From assembly GCA_917880885.1 (NCBI GenBank), contig OU862927.1, positions 19,361,450-19,425,449 of the forward strand: DNA of 64,000 nucleotides, written 5' to 3'. Every line of letters starts with the position of its first letter. The stretch's first letter is position 1. A program made the translations under genes and the position numbers. A model generated the notes under the pieces. That model searched no databases. It saw nothing but the letters and a program-made list of their open reading frames with translations, and was not told where the DNA came from. Below are positions 11,010 to 21,194 of the stretch, one piece after another. This DNA comes from Limnephilus marmoratus. Its lineage: Eukaryota; Arthropoda; Insecta; Trichoptera; Limnephilidae.

Positions 11010-12199
11010 CCGTCTGTTTCAACAGAAAGTTAAATCGTGTCGAAAAGTTAAATTTTAACTGTCAGTTAAAGTAACGAGGAAGTTAAATAGGATCGCGCGC
11101 TGTTTCAAGTGTATTTTCGCTAAAGTAATAGTTGTCAGTGTGGCCAGTCTAAAAAGCAGAATATTCGTCGGAATTATGTGGAAAAACGCATCGAAAAATT
11201 TTTTGGTGTGGAAACACCGTGAACTAAATCAGAACAACTGTCAAAATTCAAAATATGAAAATTCCGATTGTATTTTGTGTCGCGTCATAGGATCTGACAG
11301 CTTTGTTCCGATAAAAAAGTATTTGTATGAATATTTGCAAATAAATGACGACCTATTAAAATACATGTAATATACGATATGAATTTAATTTACTTTCCAG
11401 TGGTTGTGATATCTCCTTGAATTTGAAGTGTCACATATTTTACGAAATCTTCAATTCAATTTATTTATGGTATCGAAAACATTAGAAAAACATACATTTT
11501 ATTCCTTTTTCAAAATCCGTAGAGTATTACAATAAACAAGTAGTGGGTGTACAAAATATACTAGCATTAGCAACCCGCCGCTCATTTGTATGGAGCGTGA
11601 CCTTTTGAAGACCCCCCCCCCCCCTAAAAGTGTCACGTAGTATGGGTACGTTCCCTTACCTACTAATGTTATATTTTTATAATGTTTATGATACAATAAA
11701 TTGATTTGAAGATCTTGTAAAACTTGCGATACATCCATTATGTATGCTTGACTTTTAAAAGGTAACGCTAATTGATTCTGTTCAACAGCAAGGTTTTTTC
11801 GACATGCGGTGCCGCGCTTATGAAATCGAGATTATCCCAGATAACCAAATTATTGACGCAGGGTCGAAATGTTTTTGATTTTCGCTTCAAGACATATTGG
11901 ACGAGGAATTCATCGTCTTCTACAATATTTATCATGATTACTGATTAGTATATTAATAATCAATGTTGAAGCACGCAATTTCGTAGTTTACCTCGAACAG
12001 AGCCAAACAGAGCTGTCAAATATTTCAATATGGCGGAGTAACTCTAGAGTAACTATCGGTTTTCGGAAAGTAAGTACAAAAGTTTAAATTAACGTAAAAC
12101 AAGCAGTCAAATTGATTGAAAAACGTATTTTGGTGAAATTTAACTTTAGTAACTGCTTTTTGCTCTACTTTTACGTTAGCGAGCGTTGAAACAGACGGC
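11010..12199. mobile_element. TIR element with TAA target duplication (PIF/Harbinger-like)
   Basis: Terminal inverted repeats GGGCCGTCTGTTTCAAC face each other, with TAA directly outside both ends. A 3-bp TWA duplication is characteristic of PIF/Harbinger elements, from which I infer the class. The inside is about 1.2 kb with no transposase. One frame of 76 codons at 11140-11370 has no recognised family. A C-run lies at 11613-11625. It is probably a non-autonomous element. Confidence 0.7.
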
Positions 12200-12398
12200 C
12201 CTAACTTAAAAACGGCTTTTGTGGGGCATAGATTATCACAATCCCTTTACAATGCATAAAATTTTATAAAACAGAACATTCTGACTTACGACGCTTTTCT
12301 ACGAGTTGTGCAACAAGTCTATTTCTCGGTAATGCGTGTTTTTATCCCGCGACAAAATATCCCCGAAGAAATATGGACAAAACCATATCTTTCTTATA

Positions 12399-13154
12399 TA
12401 TAAAAATCTCGTGTCACGGTGTTTGCGGTCGTACTCCTCCGAAACGGCTTGACCGAATTTTATGAATTTTTTAATGTATATTTGGTAGGTATGCGAATAG
12501 GGTTTAAAGTATATTTTATACCGCAATTTTTTTTAATTTGGCATTAAAAAATACCTGTAACCCTAAATTTTAACCCTCCTATCCAACACTCCCATTTTTT
12601 AATCGAGATTTTAGTAATTTTGTATGAATAAATTTAACCGTCATCAACATTCAACAATATAAATAATTTCGTTCTGTTTGAAATGCGAAAGACGGTTAAA
12701 TTCATTCATACAAAAATACTAAAATCGCGATTAAAAAATGGGGCGGTTGGATAGGAGGGTTAAAATTTGGGGTTACAGGTATTTTTTAATGCCAAATAAA
12801 AAAAAATTGCGGTATAAAATATACTTTAAACCCTATTCGCATACCTATAAATACCAACATTCAACAATATAAATAATTTCGTTCTGTTTGAAATGCGAAA
12901 GACGGTTAAATTCATTCATACAAAAATACTAAAATCGCGATTAAAAAATGGGGCGGTTGGATAGGAGGGTTAAAATTTGGGGTTACAGGTATTTTTTAAT
13001 GCCAAATAAAAAAAAATACAAAAAAAAAATTTGCGGTATAAAATATACTTTAAATCCTATTCTCATACCTACCAAATATACATTAAAAAAATTCGTAAAA
13101 TTCGGTCAAGCCGTTTCGGAGGAGCGCGACCACCCGTGACACGAGATTTTTATA
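12399..13154. mobile_element. Foldback element with internal duplication
   Basis: The ends carry TATAAAAATCTCGTGTCACG in inverted orientation, and the arms (about 200 bp) continue through GAAACGGCTTGACCGAA and TTTAAAGTATATTTTATACC. The right half is present twice: 12645-12817 and 12857-13015 are near-identical, including GAAAGACGGTTAAATTCAT and GATAGGAGGGTTAAAATT. It lies inside the 12328-13599 element. There is no coding frame that could be a transposase. Confidence 0.75.
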
Positions 13155-13156
13155 TA

Positions 13157-13521
13157 CAGGGTGTTAAGGAACGTACTTGACTCACTTTAATCAGTGATTC
13201 GTGACATTATTTGGAGTAAAAAATGTAAATGAAATTTTGGTCTCCGGTGACTTTTTTGATGATTTTTTTTTTTCAAAAATTTTTTCTTCAAAATCAAACA
13301 AAAAAAACTTCTTCCGCATGTCGTCACTGGTCACTCAGCCGGGTGTCCGACGAACCCCTTACCCCGCCTCCAACTGTTCAACAACTACCATTTTATGTTT
13401 TTGTAGAAAAAAAAAACATCAAAAATTGTCACCGGAGACCAAAATTTCATTAACATTTTTTACTCCAATTAATGTCAGGAATCACTGGTTAAAGTAAGTC
13501 AAGTACGTCCCTTAACATCCT
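13157..13521. mobile_element. TA-flanked MITE, CAGGGTGTTAAGG family, copy 1
   Basis: Long imperfect inverted arms: CAGGGTGTTAAGGAACGTAC on the left and its complement on the right, then GGAGTAAAAAATG and TTTTGGTCTCCGGTGAC. A TA lies at both ends, consistent with a Tc1/mariner-type MITE. Other copies are at 51116-51499 and 56720-57970. It abuts the foldback element and entered at its terminal TATA. Confidence 0.75.
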
Positions 13522-13599
13522 ATATAAGAAAGATATGGTTTTGTCCATAGGATATTTCTTCTGGGATATTTTGTCGCGGTATGAAAACGCGCATTATCC

Positions 13600-14650
13600 T
13601 TTTTCTCACCTTAAATCATCGCTTAATAATTTTATTAAATACAATTCACAATATTAATTCGCTTACTATTTCCTAAACCAGTTTACATAATAATTATTGC
13701 CTAGTGCGATTCAGATGCTTGTCAAGTGCGACTCCATCACGTGGCATATATACAATTACGCAATAATGTACCCGCGTATTACGCGCTATTAATTAATTTG
13801 TCATCAATGAGGCGTAATCGAATAATTAGATACAAATTAACTATATTATTAACATAAGCAAGTACCGTGTTAGGCCGCAATGACAGGAATACTAATAATC
13901 ATGGGTGATTAACAATATAATAATATCACGCGAATAAAGATATAACAAATTAGGAAAATACTTTTTTTTATTGGTGCCCTTTTTTACTCATTTAAAGTAC
14001 GCTCTAGCGTGTTTAAATCGCACTTTATGGAACGCGCGTTTTTTAAAGTTACCATGGCAACATCAACAAATCAACAAAATGTGAAGTCTAAATGTCAACT
14101 TTTAACTATAAATCTGACAGGAATATTTTAAACGTCAAATAAAACATTACAAATGTTTCAAAAATTTTATTCAAAGTTTACTTTTCTTCTTTACTTATTT
14201 TTTACATCGTTTACATTCTAATTATTTAAATGGATGTGAAAAGAGCAGTTCGTTTACCTCCGTTTCTGTAAATCGGAGGAAATGCTGTTCAAATTAATAG
14301 TATTCTCGGAAGTCAATGAGGCTGCATTTCCATTAATGGCAGTTCCAATAATGTTTGAAACGTTCTTCTTATTGCTAATGCTCTCTTCCACACCGCGATT
14401 CTGCTTTGGTATTTAAATTATCAATGTTAGAACTCATTTTACAACACACAATAACTAGTAACAACTGTGATGTCAACTATTAATCTTATGTGACAGATTG
14501 CAAATTAATGTTTGTGTTTTTCATTTCCATGACAACAAGATATTGTGATGTCACATCACGAATTCATTAACAGTGCTTATTTCCAAATTTTTAATAATAA
14601 TATCAATATTTATGTTTTCAAAGTGTACCAATAAAAAAAAATAGCGTAAA
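13600..14650. other. No gene; possible diverged TIR element
   Basis: No coding signature. TTTTTTTATTGGT near 13962 and ACCAATAAAAAAA near 14627 are inverted and could mark the ends of an old element of about 680 bp, but the match does not extend far enough to be sure. Confidence 0.3.
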
Positions 14651-14659
14651 GTATTCGTC

Positions 14660-14753
14660 GATAACTGGTCTTTAAAACACTTGCTTTATTTCGAGCACTC
14701 GGCTACGCCGTCGTGCTCGAAAAATCGCGCGTGTTTTAAAGACCTGTTTATCC
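14660..14753. repeat. Compact hairpin, about 94 bp
   Basis: A nested dyad: GGTCTTTAAAACAC pairs with GTGTTTTAAAGACC, and inside it TCGAGCAC pairs with GTGCTCGA. The flanking GATAA and TTATC extend the outer stem. It could be a very short foldback element or the remnant pair of TIRs of a deleted element. A hairpin RNA is possible but nothing indicates transcription. Confidence 0.55.
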
Positions 14754-15029
14754 ACTTATATTTTAATATACTATTTTTTGTGTTTTTATCAAAACCTGTT
14801 ACATTATTAGTTTGTAAGCTGCAATATTAGTACAAAGTTAACGCTGTTATGCATTTTTTTTTCTTGGTTTTACAGTTTTTTTTATAGAAAAATGTGTCCT
14901 TACTGGGGTACCCCGTTCTAAGGACACATTGTACAAGTTTTCTTGTTTGAAATATAAGTAATTACCTATGTCAAAATATTGCAGAAGAAAATTATAAAGT
15001 TAAATCTAAATGAAAGTAGATACAATACA

Positions 15030-15836
15030 AGAATTAATCGTTTTTGGTTCATTCTGGAAATTTCGACCTGCAGAATAAGCCCCGGGGGCGTATTTACAAA
15101 ACCTATACCGATTCAGTCGCAATAACGACAATTTACATTTTAAATATACCTCTATATTGGTTATTTTTTATCACATTGCAAAAACAAAAAATGTTCTAAA
15201 ATCTAGATAAAATAATCTTTCTGATGTGTATATTAGAAATTAATAATTTTATTTCTAAATATTAAAATTTTGATATTGAAAATTTAAAGCGACTCAAACG
15301 CGTTAGGGATTGTAAATACGCGCCCCGGGGACGGACGGAGACCAAAGTTGATAATGAAGAATTGAAGGCTATTGTGGAAGCGGATCCATCGCAAACCACG
15401 TCCGAGTTAGCTGCAGGCTGCGGTGTTAGTGATAAAACTTTTTTAATCCACTTGAAGCAAATTGGGAAGGTGAAAAAGCTTGAAAGGTGGGCACCTCACG
15501 AATTGAGTGAAGCAAATCAACAAACGCGCGTTAGAACGCTAGACCACACACTGCACAACAGACGTCTACTAAATTAGAGGAGCTTCAATTGGAATGTCTA
15601 AGACATCCACCGTACTCTCCGGATCTTGCCCCAACAAATTACCATTTTTTAAGAAATTTGGATAACATCTTGCAAGGGAAAAAATTCAACTTCGATGGGG
15701 CAGTCCAGACCGCCTTCAAAGATTTTATTGATTCCCGTTCGAATGGTTTTTTTTAGTAAAGGGATCGATGAACTACCTATGAGATGGCAAAAGTGCATAG
15801 ATAGCAATGGTACATACTTTGATTAAATAAATATAT
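15030..15836 (+). pseudogene. mariner transposase, interrupted and internally deleted
   Basis: The first piece (about 15053-15087) reads SGNFDLQNKPRG. After the inserted element the frame resumes RTETKVDNEELKAIVEADPSQ.. as a helix-turn-helix domain with LIHLKQIGKVKKLERW and PHELSEANQQTRV. At about 15541 it jumps to the C-terminus, HTAQQTSTKLEELQLECLRH then PPYSPDLAPTNYHF with the third catalytic Asp, then QGKKFNFDGAVQTAF and GTYFD with a stop at 15834-15836. The middle, with the first two catalytic Asp residues, is deleted. A T8 run near 15749 shifts the frame. The words fit the irritans group of mariners. The copy is dead. Confidence 0.85.
15088..15322. mobile_element. 235-bp element with CCCCGGGG target duplication
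   Basis: The mariner frame is interrupted by a 235-bp element. CCCCGGGG is present at 15080-15087 and 15323-15330. The element starts GCGTATTTACAA and ends TTGTAAATACGCG, an inverted pair, with GTCGC/GCGAC further in. An 8-bp duplication suggests hAT-type mobilisation. A second copy begins at 63650. Joining across one CCCCGGGG restores the mariner reading frame from K-P-R-G into R-T-E-T-K. Confidence 0.85.
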
Positions 15837-15839
15837 TGT

Positions 15840-16545
15840 ATTTTAAAATTCGACTTTATGTTCCTCCCATACAAAACGCCAATTTTATATGTAAGGGCCT
15901 AATATTGTACTACTTATTTTTTTTAAATTGAAAGAAAAGTTCACAAAATTGCGGAGACTCTTTCTTAAATAATTTTACAAATTCAAAACAAACCCATAAT
16001 ATCTAAAACTGATACACAAACCCATTATATATAAAACTGATACACATAACTTCAGAAATATACTCGTAGTACTGGTACTAATATACATGTTTTAAATAGC
16101 AAAGAAAATATGCAATTTTCCATTTTAATGAGTTGCATGTACGTAAAGGGGAAAACCCTAACAAATTCCATAGAGAAAATGTTATCATTCTTTGTCACAT
16201 AAAAAATATATGGCATGCTTTTTCCTTGTCGTTCGTGATGTAATCACGATGTTTTGTTTACAGGACAATGCAAACATCTACTGGTACATTATGTAATAAC
16301 ACATTATGGGTTGTTTTAAGTGGAAATTATTTGCAAAACTGTCACGATATTGTGTATAAAAATCTCAAATGCTTATTGAAATATTATATAATGGGTTGTG
16401 GACACGGAATAAAAAATGTTGCAGGTATTTATTTACATGTTAGTAAATATTGTTATCGTGTAGGACACGAAGGTCGCTGAATGATATCGAAAAATAGTGT
16501 AGAGAAAAGAGAAACTAACTCGAATCAAATATATATACATAAAAA
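15840..16545. other. No recognisable gene
   Basis: AT-rich. A short duplication (AACCCATAATATCTAAAACTG and a second version) lies at 15990-16040. The small open frame at 16268-16480 has no recognisable family features. Confidence 0.4.
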
Positions 16546-16923
16546 AAACAGTGTGCTTTAGACTCACGACTGAAGTAAAACTACAAGACAAACCTCGCCC
16601 AATGAACCCAGGTATCCCTGCTATGTTACCAAACGTAGCGAACGGGGTGACCTATGACCTAGGGGTGACATATTACATTGGGGTGAAATATGACCATGGG
16701 GTGACCTATGACCTTGGGGGACCTACGACCTTGGGGTGACCATCCTTATCCTTATCACTCCCCAAGTCAAGCGTGCGTAAAGGCCTGACCGTTCGCCTAG
16801 CAATCGATCACCGTTCGCATCATTTACCGTCCCCATGATATTTTTCGTAACAATCACCTCTTTTTGTAACGCATTCACCAGCTTACCCCCCAAGTCGAAC
16901 GTGCGTAAAGAAGTTTTACTTCA
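16546..16923 (-). mobile_element. MITE related to 34555, with SINE-B piece and minisatellite inside
   Basis: The left end matches the complement of 34826-34870 (AAAACAGTGTGCTTTAGAC, ACTGAAGTAAAAC) and the right end carries CGTGCGTAAAGAAGTTTTAC, as in the copy at 34555. Between them are a short SINE-B fragment (CCAATGAACCCAGGTATCCC at 16599) and a minisatellite. A second CCCCAAGTCAAGCGTGCGTA word lies at 16761. Confidence 0.6.
16644..16742 (+). repeat. Minisatellite of about 18 bp, five to six units
   Basis: Repeats of GGGGTGACCTATGACCTT with small changes. The unit matches a segment of SINE-B (CTTGGGGTGACCTATG), and a SINE-B fragment lies immediately to the left, so the array seems to have grown from the SINE itself. 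Confidence 0.85.
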
Positions 16924-16929
16924 AAAACC

Positions 16930-17725
16930 TGAATGTTAAATATTAGTAAAAAAATGTATTTTTTAACATTTTTTCTTCGACTGCTGTAATAACCATTCAC
17001 CTAATGTACAAAAAAAGGGTTTCAACAAAAAAAAACTTTCACCTGGTAATGTAGTAACAAAACTACTCAGCTAATGCTTTGTAAAACAGCTGTGAACGTA
17101 CTTTTACACATATTTAAATGTGTGAAAAGAAAATAAATTTATTAGATAAACATCAACATTTTTCAATTATCGCTGTAATGTGGACGAGCACATCTAAAAA
17201 GGTGTGAATGTGATCCAAGACAGAGATTCATAACCCGCCAATTTCGGGCATTTTCGTACGGCCATTTGACTAAATAAGACGCCGCTACCCGAATTTCTAC
17301 CGATTTCTTACATATCTCCCTTTAACTTTCGAAGTTTTTGTAAAAAAAATGTATGTTATTTTTTAAGATAATATCTAGACGCGTTCCACGCCGAAAAGCC
17401 AATTATATAAAATTCCCTAGATAGAAAAAAATCGCAAAGTATGCTCCGAAAATTATTATAAACACGTTTGTTTCAGTTATAGTACAAGTTATAGTTGTGA
17501 AAAAATTCACAATGTTTCTTTAAATGATACTTAAGAAACCTTTCACGAGATTTTTGCTCTATTTTAAATGAATAAATGAATCGTGTTTGATTAAACATTT
17601 TCGCGATTTTCACATCGATTTTATCGCCTTAAATATTAGCGCGCTCCTCTAACATTCGTAATTACATATCTCTCCTTCTTCTTTTTGAGCACGGATGCGG
17701 CACCATAATCATGTGTGGTATTTCT
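16930..17725. other. No recognisable gene
   Basis: AT-rich sequence with no conserved frame or known repeat that I can identify. Confidence 0.4.
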
Positions 17726-17727
17726 GG

Positions 17728-18240
17728 TTATTTATTTATTAATTTACGGACAATAGTCCATTAAAAACATAATAACACGAATAAAAAAAAACGGAGATGA
17801 CAGTGAAGGGAGAGCACATATAAATTATACAAGTCAAAGCATGAAGAAGCATTTAAATATTGCGTATTTCAGTTTTACACCAAAAAAATCAATGCTTTGA
17901 CTTGCGTTGACAAGTCTCGACATTCTGGATAAGGGAGAATGGTATTCATAATTAGTAGAATGTTGATTGAGGAACAGCAATTCATTATTTCGGAGTCTAC
18001 GGGAAGGGATGTTGAACTGGATGAGTTGTAACAAAGCAGGTGTATCAGTAATACTGTTGATAATTTTAAATATGCAAATTAGATCAGAGTCCTTTCTACG
18101 TTATTCTAAAGAAGAAATGTTTAAAATGTGTTCAATTTGTCATATGAGTACTCGCATAGTTATAAAAAAGGAATCCAACTTTTCAACAACACTTTTTAAG
18201 AAAAAAAAGAGTTGGAGTGAAAGAGGGTTGGAGTGATAAT
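17728..18240 (-). pseudogene. Jockey-type LINE 3' end, RT C-terminus
   Basis: Reverse-strand translation gives DLICIFKIINSITDTPALL then LQLIQFNIPSRRLRNNELLF and YHSPLSRMSRLVNA, the C-terminal signature of Jockey-type RTs. A stop precedes the first of these blocks. The 3' UTR ends with GGACTATTGTCCGTAAAT and an (AAAT)n tail at about 17728-17742, the same 3' end as the fragment at 57640-57835. Everything upstream of the C-terminus is lost. Confidence 0.75.
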
Positions 18241-18545
18241 TTAATATTTTCTGAGTCTTCACTATCAAACAAAATATCTAGTTTTTGTGGTTTAACTAAA
18301 ATATTAAAAATATCTCTACATCAGCGCGGCCCTTTTTTGATCTAAGATTAAATAATATTGGTTTCCGTAAAATATATTCATAAAACTTGAAAATGTTTCG
18401 TGACTAAATTTTGTTTGGAATCTGACTTTCCAAACGATAAAGCATTTTTGGTTTGACTTTGAGCTCAGCAAAATTTAACAAACACTTGGCAAAGCTTAAC
18501 AAAATTACAAAACTCTTTTTGTTTCTTTCATAAATATTGTAATAA
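18241..18545. other. No recognisable gene
   Basis: AT-rich spacer between a LINE end and a SINE head. No feature seen. Confidence 0.4.
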
Positions 18546-19315
18546 ACAGAGCACGGCGTCCGTGGTTGGGGGGTCAAAGCCTCTTGACTCGCAATCTGAA
18601 GGTCGCGGAATCCTGGCGCAATGATTAATTTGGGTTGTTTCATAATCAATTCATAAGAAATGATATACAGGGTGTCCGGGGGTAAAGTGTATTAACTTCC
18701 GGAGGTGATTCTAAATGATTTTATAAGTAAAAAAGAAAAATAACTTTTTTCGAAATTCCAACTTTCAGGGGTAGTTTTATGGAAAAAAGTTAAAACTAGA
18801 CTGGCGCGGCGCGGGCGTGTGCCGCCAGCTTTATTATTTTCCGCTGTTACGATACGGGCCAGTCACAACCATGTAATGTTGCCACAATCGTGCCCGGCGG
18901 GCGCTCAGCAAGTAAGATCTTTCCTCACACTAAGGATTTTTAGTAGGTAGGTACGTCTTTTTGTATGGGAAAAGAAAGTTGGAATTTCGGAAAAAGTCGT
19001 TAATCTTTTTTACTCCTAAGATCATGTAGAATCACCTCCCGAAGTTAATGCAGTTTACCCCCGGACACCTGTATAGTACATTTTTAGCTGCACGTTCCAG
19101 AGTGGAAGACACTCTCAGTATCACAACCATTCAGAAATGAAACATTGCTTGAAATGACATTAGCCGTTTTTGGTGACCAGATCTGAAGAGCCGGGTACTT
19201 CTCCACGTTTTTCTTCCCAATCTCCTTCCCGTCACCACAACCTTCAGCCTCACATACTCCAATTGAGGATGCCATAGTCTCACTGGCTTCAGGCGGTTAG
19301 AAACAGTTAAGAGTT
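18546..19315 (+). mobile_element. SINE-A, full-length, split by a TA-flanked MITE
   Basis: The tRNA-like head lies at 18550-18620 (GCGTCCGTGGTTGG, CTTGACTCGCAATCTGAAGG, GTCGCGGAATCCTGGCGC). The body resumes at about 19074 with CACGTTCCAGAGTGGAAG and continues to CTCACTGGCTTCAGGCGG. The interruption falls in the AT-rich linker that reads ATATATAGTATATTTGCGGC in intact copies. The B box is slightly degenerate (GCGGAATCC). Confidence 0.75.
18668..19071. mobile_element. TA-flanked MITE, CAGGGTGTCCGGGGG family
   Basis: Ends CAGGGTGTCCGGGGGTAAA and the complement of TTTACCCCCGGACACCTG, with TA at 18666-18667 and 19072-19073. Subterminal arms (ACTTCCGGAGGTGATTCTA) are also inverted. The middle is GC-rich (CGGCGCGGGCGTGTGCCGCC). 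It has no frame for a transposase. TA duplication and CAGGGTG-type ends fit Tc1/mariner MITEs. Confidence 0.85.
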
Positions 19316-19319
19316 TTGT

Positions 19320-20455
19320 GAGGTCCTCACATAATTTATTATTTTTTTAAATTGTTATATTGTAATATTTTAACCCATTGAAGGCCTTCAAAAGCCACGC
19401 CTATTTGAAAAAAAAAACCGCGCGAAAATTACCTTCCTGACTTTTGCTTAAACATCCGTGTAAATACGAAAATGAACTGATGGCGTTATTTCTATACAAA
19501 CCTGAATAGACATCCTACGTGAAAAAACACATTTCAAAGGTGATTGCTTATAAATAAATACCTTTATGTGCATTTGAAAAAGGAACAAAAATGCCGAAAC
19601 GCCGACTTTTCGGTTTTGACAGCGTTTGCAAGTCACATTTAATTCAAACACAAACAGTGTAGTGTTGCCACATGAACGAAATCTTTGAAGCCACCAAAAG
19701 AGATATTGGCGCAAGCGATTGTGACCTTGTCTTTCATACAATTTCTTTATACATAAGGGATAAAATCCCATATATAAATATATATTTTTAATTCTATCAT
19801 GGCCACCGGGTGACAAACTAGTTTTAGCATCAAAATTTTGAAAAAACAAATAATACCACATTACACAAACTTCAAAAATTTTAATTAGTTTTAAGAATTC
19901 GTAAATTTTCTTTTTTTATCGACTAAAGTTTAACATTTTTTGGTTTAACTGATTTACACTGTATTCTGCATTCGGTTCTTTGGGTCTCTGCATGACCTTT
20001 ATTTGTAGAGCTTTCATAACATAACAATAGTTGGCGAATTAATAAGTAGGTATAGTTAGGTTAGCTTGAATCTTTTTGTAGTTTGCCAGAACCAAACGAC
20101 ATTTGATTTGAATTTCACAGATCAAAGACTTTGACGCTTCAATGTGAATCAATGCGTCAGTTTCAATACAAATATGCCTACAAAGAAAGAGTTTAACATC
20201 AAGCTGGATTTAGAAATAAAATGTTACATTGAATGGGATTGGTATATTATGAATGTCAATTCGGTAGAATTGAATTTATAGGTTAAGTGTTTCAATTCAA
20301 TTGAGTTCGCGCATCAGGGGAAATTGACCCTTCACTTCAATTTAGCGGAACGTTCCGTTCAAATTTGCAAACCTACCTACAGCGATAGTGCTTTGACGAA
20401 GGTCAGTTGAATTGGGCGTTAAGTATTATAAATAATTTTACAAAAGAAGCAAACA
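19320..20455. other. No recognisable gene
   Basis: An open frame of 137 codons on the reverse strand (19448-19861) has no motif that I can place and contains many rare-looking aromatic runs, so I treat it as chance. No repeat boundary is obvious. Confidence 0.4.
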
Positions 20456-20483
20456 CATTGTTTGAACCACCTTTATATTTGAG

Positions 20484-20528
20484 TACATCCGACCGGTTTC
20501 AGAATGACCGTACCTTCTTCAGGGCAAA
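20484..20528 (-). ncRNA. Hammerhead-ribozyme-like core, degenerate
   Basis: Reverse strand: CTGAAGA (20516-20522), then a short weak stem II, then GAAA, then the palindrome ACCGGT followed by C, so the cleavage triplet would be GUC. The stem I partners next to the core are CC and GG. Stem II pairing is poor, so this copy may be inactive. The other arm of the foldback keeps only the GAAACCGGTC half. Confidence 0.4.
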
Positions 20529-20533
20529 TGTAT

Positions 20534-20776
20534 AATAATAATAATAATAGCCTTTATGCAGACAGTAAATTGCATTACATTATTTATAGCATTTATAACA
20601 CTTATCATGCATCGACTCCCTGTCTGTATGTATGTCACTAATTGACAAAGGCCTCCTCCAACTGTCGCCATTTCTCTCTATCATTAGCCACTCTTGTCCA
20701 TGTACCACCTGCTATGGCTTTGATGTCGTCAACCCACCGTCTAAATGGTCTCCCTCGTTTTCTCTTCTTGTCACTC
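20534..20776 (-). mobile_element. RTE-like LINE, 5'-truncated, 12-bp target duplication
   Basis: Flanked by GGGCAAATGTAT at 20522-20533 and 20777-20788. The reverse strand encodes KRGRPFRRWVDDIKAIAG then TWTRVANDREKW and LEEAFVN, the conserved C-terminus of insect RTE-type endonuclease-RT proteins, followed by a stop. The 3' UTR is about 100 bp and ends in a (TTA)n microsatellite at 20534-20550. Perfect duplications suggest a recent insertion. Confidence 0.9.
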
Positions 20777-20994
20777 GGGCAAATGTATACTGTAAATAAA
20801 TGTATAATGAATACAAAATCTTTCTGAAACCGGTCGGATTTACTCAAATATAAAAGTGGTTCAAATAAAGTTGTTTCATTTATCTATAATTGATAACCAC
20901 AAAGTTATAGCTACATTCGAAAGTACAAATTTTCTTTACATTTATTTAATTTAAATAAATTGGTGTTAATGTATACAATGTTAACGGAAATGTA

Positions 20995-21135
20995 TGTAAT
21001 CCGTCATTGTATACATTTCCTAGGAAATGTATGTAGTTCCTAAAATAAATAGCTTCGTAATTGTATACAACATGGAACATTTCCTAGGAAATGTGTACAA
21101 TTCCTAGATTTCATACATTTCCGGTAACATATACA
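20995..21135. repeat. Repeated perfect palindrome ACATTTCCTAGGAAATGT
   Basis: The 18-bp palindrome occurs at about 21014-21031 and again near 21087-21104, each followed by a variant of ATGTATACAATTCCTA. Other half-sites (ACATTTCCGG, GAAATGTATG) lie around them. Function unknown. It may be the decayed core of a small inverted-repeat element. Confidence 0.6.
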
Positions 21136-21194
21136 ATAGAAGTCACATACAAAGTTTAATTAAAAATGCAATACATACAAAAACAATCAGAGTG

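Larger units (their letters stand above)
12328..13599. mobile_element. Outer inverted-repeat element of a three-level nest
   Basis: Left arm 12328-12398 and right arm 13522-13599 are inverted copies, with GCGACAAAATATCCC and ACAAAACCATATCTTTC in both. Flanks TATTTCTC (12320-12327) and TTTTTCTC (13600-13607) differ at one of eight bases, suggesting an 8-bp hAT-type duplication. The centre is occupied by two other inverted-repeat elements, so the original element was probably only about 150 bp plus target. Confidence 0.65.
20461..20865. mobile_element. Foldback element III, split by a LINE
   Basis: The left arm (20461-20504) and the right arm (20823-20865) are inverted copies: TTTGAACCACCTTTATATTT and GACCGGTTTCAGA face their complements. 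The reverse strand of the left arm carries a hammerhead-like core. The loop is enlarged by a 243-bp LINE fragment with a 12-bp target duplication. Confidence 0.75.

Noticed and set aside
11499..11738. Small reverse-strand gene
   Set aside because: It crosses a 13-base C-run inside a TAA-flanked element and has no known motif.
19448..19861. 137-codon reverse frame as a possible gene
   Set aside because: No recognisable domain, odd composition, no context.
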